From Ophiosphaerella korrae (lineage: Eukaryota > Ascomycota > Dothideomycetes > Pleosporales > Phaeosphaeriaceae), in NCBI GenBank assembly GCA_028456385.1, contig JALNQF010000383.1, positions 1 to 37,254 of the forward strand: a DNA stretch of 37,254 nt. Direction: 5' to 3'. Below are positions 34,001 through 37,254 of the stretch, in pieces; within the stretch, counting starts at the first letter, position 1; each line of letters starts with the position of its first letter. The notes beneath the pieces are model-generated. The model saw only the letters and a program-made list of their open reading frames with translations, searched no databases and was not told the origin of the DNA. The position numbers and the translations under genes were made by a program.

Positions 34001-37000
34001 TTCTCTCTCTTTTTTAAAATTTTTAGCTAAATCTTAGCTAAAATTAATCTTCTTATTAGGTTCCTTTTATATAAAGAATTTAAAGTTAGCTAGATTAAAT
34101 TTAGGCTTTTATACTAGGATTTAAACTAATTATAGCTAAGAAGTTTATACTAGTAATAGTAAGTCCTATCTATATTATTCTTGTACTTACCTACTTTGCC
34201 TTCTAAATACTAGCTCTATTAGTACTAGTTTATCTAATACTCCTTTAGGTTACTCCTTAGCGTTAGGTAAAGCTTACTCTTCTTTTTGTTTAACTATAAA
34301 ATCTTTAGCTTCTAGCTCTAAATTTTCTAAGATATCTATTAGTTCTTACTAGCTTTACTAGTAGAATTCTACTACTCTTACTCTTAGAGTATAGTTTCTA
34401 AACTTTATACTATCTAGGTTAGTAAGCTAGTACTATTTAGAGGGATATAACTAGATAACTTAATAAGGGCCCTTCTACTAAGGTTAGAGTTTCTACTATC
34501 TAGATTTATTCTAGTCGCTAAATAAGTCTTAGACAAGTACTAATATTCTCTTAGGTATATCTTTTATACGCAACGTCCTTTTAGTATTAAACTATTCTTT
34601 ACTTTCTTCTCTTAGCCTAATTATATAATCTATAGCTTCTTAGAGTTTATTATTATATTTATTAAACTACTAGGCTTATAATACTAGGAGCGTAGTAGTA
34701 TTATAAACTTCTAACTATAGGAAGGTTTACTATATAGGAACGTAGAGTTTAATAAGTAGGACTTATTCCTAGCTATATATAAGGTATATTAGTATCTCTT
34801 TAGTACTACGTTTTACTATAACCTTATTTACTTATAGCGCGTAGAGTAGATTATCTACCTAATTACCTTTAATTTTTTAGAGAGTAGCTACTAACTCTTT
34901 ATAGCCTCTTTCGATTATTCTTTAGCTTTAAAAGTAATAAGTACTTCTAATAACCTTTTAGGTACTATATAAGTAAGTAAGGTTAGCAACTAGTCCTTTA
35001 TTTTCTAGTCTTCTATCTACTATTATTTTAAATAGTACTCTTTATCTTAAGAATATATCTTGTTTTAGGAACTTTGCAATAGCTTCTAATATATTAATTC
35101 TAAGAGCTTTAGCCTCTATATATAAGCTTATAAGGTCCTAATATATAATTATATATCTCTTACCTCTTTTACTATTAGGTATATAAACTATATCTAGTAT
35201 AATCTATCCTTATAGGACCTTAGGTCCCTAATTTAGGTATAGCTCTTCTTTTACTATCTAAGGTAAATAAAATTAATATTCCTAGTAAGATTTTATATAG
35301 GTTTCTATATCTTTAAATATATTTAGCTAGAAATATTGCGTCTAGATCTTTTACTATATTCCTTCTTAGCCTTAGTATCTACTTTTATCGTGTAGTACCT
35401 TTAGAATCTCTAGCTACTCTTCTTTTTTATCTACTACTCTTTTTAGTAAGTACTATTTAGAGCCTTTAGCCTATAAAAGTCTTTATATAACCTTATACTT
35501 TTGCGTATTTCTATAGAGCTTTTAGGTGTCTATTCTACTTATTCTAGCTAGAGTTTATAGTATTACTAGCTATTTTATAATATTATATAGAAAAGGCGTT
35601 TCTAGAGTATCTAGTACACTTAGGTCTATTTCTATCTTTAAGTATATAAATTCTAGGTCCTAAAGGCTTATCTATAGCAAGATAAAGGTTATAGACCCTA
35701 GATAGTAGTTTATAAATTCTTTTACGTCTTCTTTAAGCTCTTTTAGTAGCTACTATCCTAGTAGCTCTAGTCGCCTTAAGAGAGTATTTACTACTACGTT
35801 CTTTTTCCTAGCTACATACTTTATATTAAATTCCTATATATTTAGAAAGGTAAGCTATCTTGTAATTAGGGCTCCTAGGAAGTCGCTAGCACTTTAATTA
35901 AGTTATTCTATAAGTATATAGGCGTCTATTTCTACTATAAAATAAACTCTATAGATTTATAAGTAGAATTTCTTAAGTACTAGTAGTATAGCTTTGTACT
36001 TATATTTCTTAGAATCCTAGTTACGCTCTAAAAGTAACTATACTCCTAATTTATAGTATACTATATTCTAATAGCTCTTTAGGTTTTCTTACTAGAGTAC
36101 TACGCCTTAACCCTTTTTACTTCTATTAACTAATATAACAATTAGTCTAATAAGCTCGCTATAGTCTATAGAGACTAATACTAGTATACTAGTTAGTTAG
36201 GTTTTTAATTTATTTATAGTAAGAGAAGCTTCTTAACTCTATTTAAATTCTTTATTCTTTCTTAGTAGCTTAAATAGTAGTATTACTATCTTAGTAAAAC
36301 TTTTAATCTAGATTCTATAGTATACGTAAAAGCTAATAAATATTTAGACTTTCTTTAAAGATTTATAGGCTAGCTATTTAATTATCTTTTAGACTTTCTT
36401 ATTAGCTAGGTACTAGCTCTCTTTATCTACTATATACCTTACAATCTCTATAGAGTTATAGTACTAATCTAATTTAAGACTTAAAGTAGTAGTACTAGCC
36501 CTCTTAAAGTTGTATAAAACTTTATCTATATTAATAATATATTTACTAATAAACCTTTAGATCCTAAGTTCTAGTAAGTCTAAGTTATAGTCTATTTTTA
36601 GGCCTTTTACTACGATGTTATCTATATATAATAAATAGCTAGTTAGAATTAATTCTTATAAGATTTTAGTTACTACTTATATAAACTTAGCAATAGAGTT
36701 TATAGTACCTATAAGTAGAGTATATTACTATACTAGTCTATAAGTTAGCGTATAAAATACTATAAGTAGTCTAGAGTCTTAATAGAGCTCTACTTAATTA
36801 TATCTAGAGAAGAAGTCTATTAAGGATACGACGTAGTAACCTATAAATTTCTCTAAGAATTTATCTAGGTTTAGAGATAGGTTAGCGTCCCTAATAGTTA
36901 CACTATTAGTACGCTAGGTATTATTAATAAGTTAGTATCTTTAGTCCTTTTTCTTTACTAGGAACTAGAGGTTACTATATAGGCTTTTACTTAATTTAAG

Positions 37001-37254
37001 GACTTCTTAGTCTAACTATTTTTAAATTATCTTAATAACTACTTCTCTTAGTTTATAAAGTATAAAGAAGCTATTCTCTTTCTAGGCCTTATAGAGTACT
37101 ATATTAATTTAAACTAGTAAGATAATATTAGGGTAGATATAGCCTAATTCTATAAAGTTAAAGCTTAACGCAGCTTCTTAATATAGAAAAACTTTAATTA
37201 GTATCTCTCTTTCTCTTAGCTATAGCTAGTTAGCGATCTTTATTTTTACTAGCT
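34000..37254 (-). mobile_element. Element C: partial Ty3/Gypsy pol relic, different lineage, running off the right edge
   Basis: The minus strand shows a Gypsy-type reverse transcriptase at about 37250-36400 with the active site YIDN at 36617-36628 (family YIDD or YVDD) followed by IVVKG, and upstream of it DFFS-x-YNQVEL, typical of the RT palm. RNase H should lie at about 36400-35800. Integrase follows, with a C-terminal part near 34830-34740 (TVKRST...YSQEQVLPIEL type) and the GPY module at 34463-34471. No chromodomain is visible after GPY, unlike elements A and B. The Gag end and the 5' LTR are outside the window. Stops are TAA and TAG from RIP. Confidence 0.8.

Noticed and set aside
1..37254. 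tRNA or rRNA genes
   Set aside because: No cloverleaf with conserved GTTCGA-type arm and no rRNA-like segment was seen.

Overview
This window looks like an AT-rich, repeat-filled heterochromatic block from a filamentous ascomycete (Pezizomycotina). The main evidence is base composition. CpA and TpG are scarce along the whole window and TpA is very abundant, while CpG survives in many places (for example around 5290-5330 and 1550-1610). That is the mark of repeat-induced point mutation (RIP), not of ordinary CpG deamination. RIP turns CAA and CAG into TAA and TAG and ATG into ATA, so there is almost no conventional ORF in 37 kb even though coding relics can be read by their motifs. I see no intact gene and no RNA gene. 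One warning applies throughout: TGA is also converted to TAA, so any frame can look open if TAA and TAG are read as Gln. I therefore rely on motifs, not on openness.

Layout. 1-8450: old degraded sequence. It holds a possible minus-strand relic with an AT-hook-like motif and a candidate intron near 7.4-7.7 kb, some short tandem repeats, and long unresolved parts. 8450-9548 and 16581-about 21200: minus-strand relics. The right-hand part is recognisably an SNF2-family helicase with motifs I to VI; the left-hand part may be its C-terminal continuation. They are separated by element A (9554-16575), a complete Ty3/Gypsy chromovirus on the minus strand with 427-bp LTRs and a 5-bp target duplication CTATA. 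21200-24700: palindromes, 48-49-bp tandem repeats and an Asn/Ser/Thr-type low-complexity tract. 24700-25700 and 32725-37254: minus-strand sequence of an older, different Gypsy element (element C: reverse transcriptase running off the right edge, integrase, then a long unassigned stretch). It is interrupted by element B (25701-32724), a second complete chromovirus of the same family as A, on the plus strand, with 442-bp LTRs and target duplication CTTAA.

How the parts relate. A and B are full-length copies in opposite orientation, with divergent 5' ends and about 9.1 kb between them. Each keeps Gag zinc knuckles, protease, reverse transcriptase, RNase H, integrase and chromodomain in one unshifted frame, yet each has lost the same key residues through predicted RIP transitions. 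Between the chromodomain and the 3' LTR, both copies appear to carry a second gene on the opposite strand: a Cys-pair domain, a candidate 52-nt intron at the same position, a charged helical segment, and a matching C-terminus that overlaps the pol end tail to tail. This antisense gene is the most interesting candidate in the window. The order of events I infer is: element C and the helicase region first, then insertion of A and B, with RIP acting on everything.
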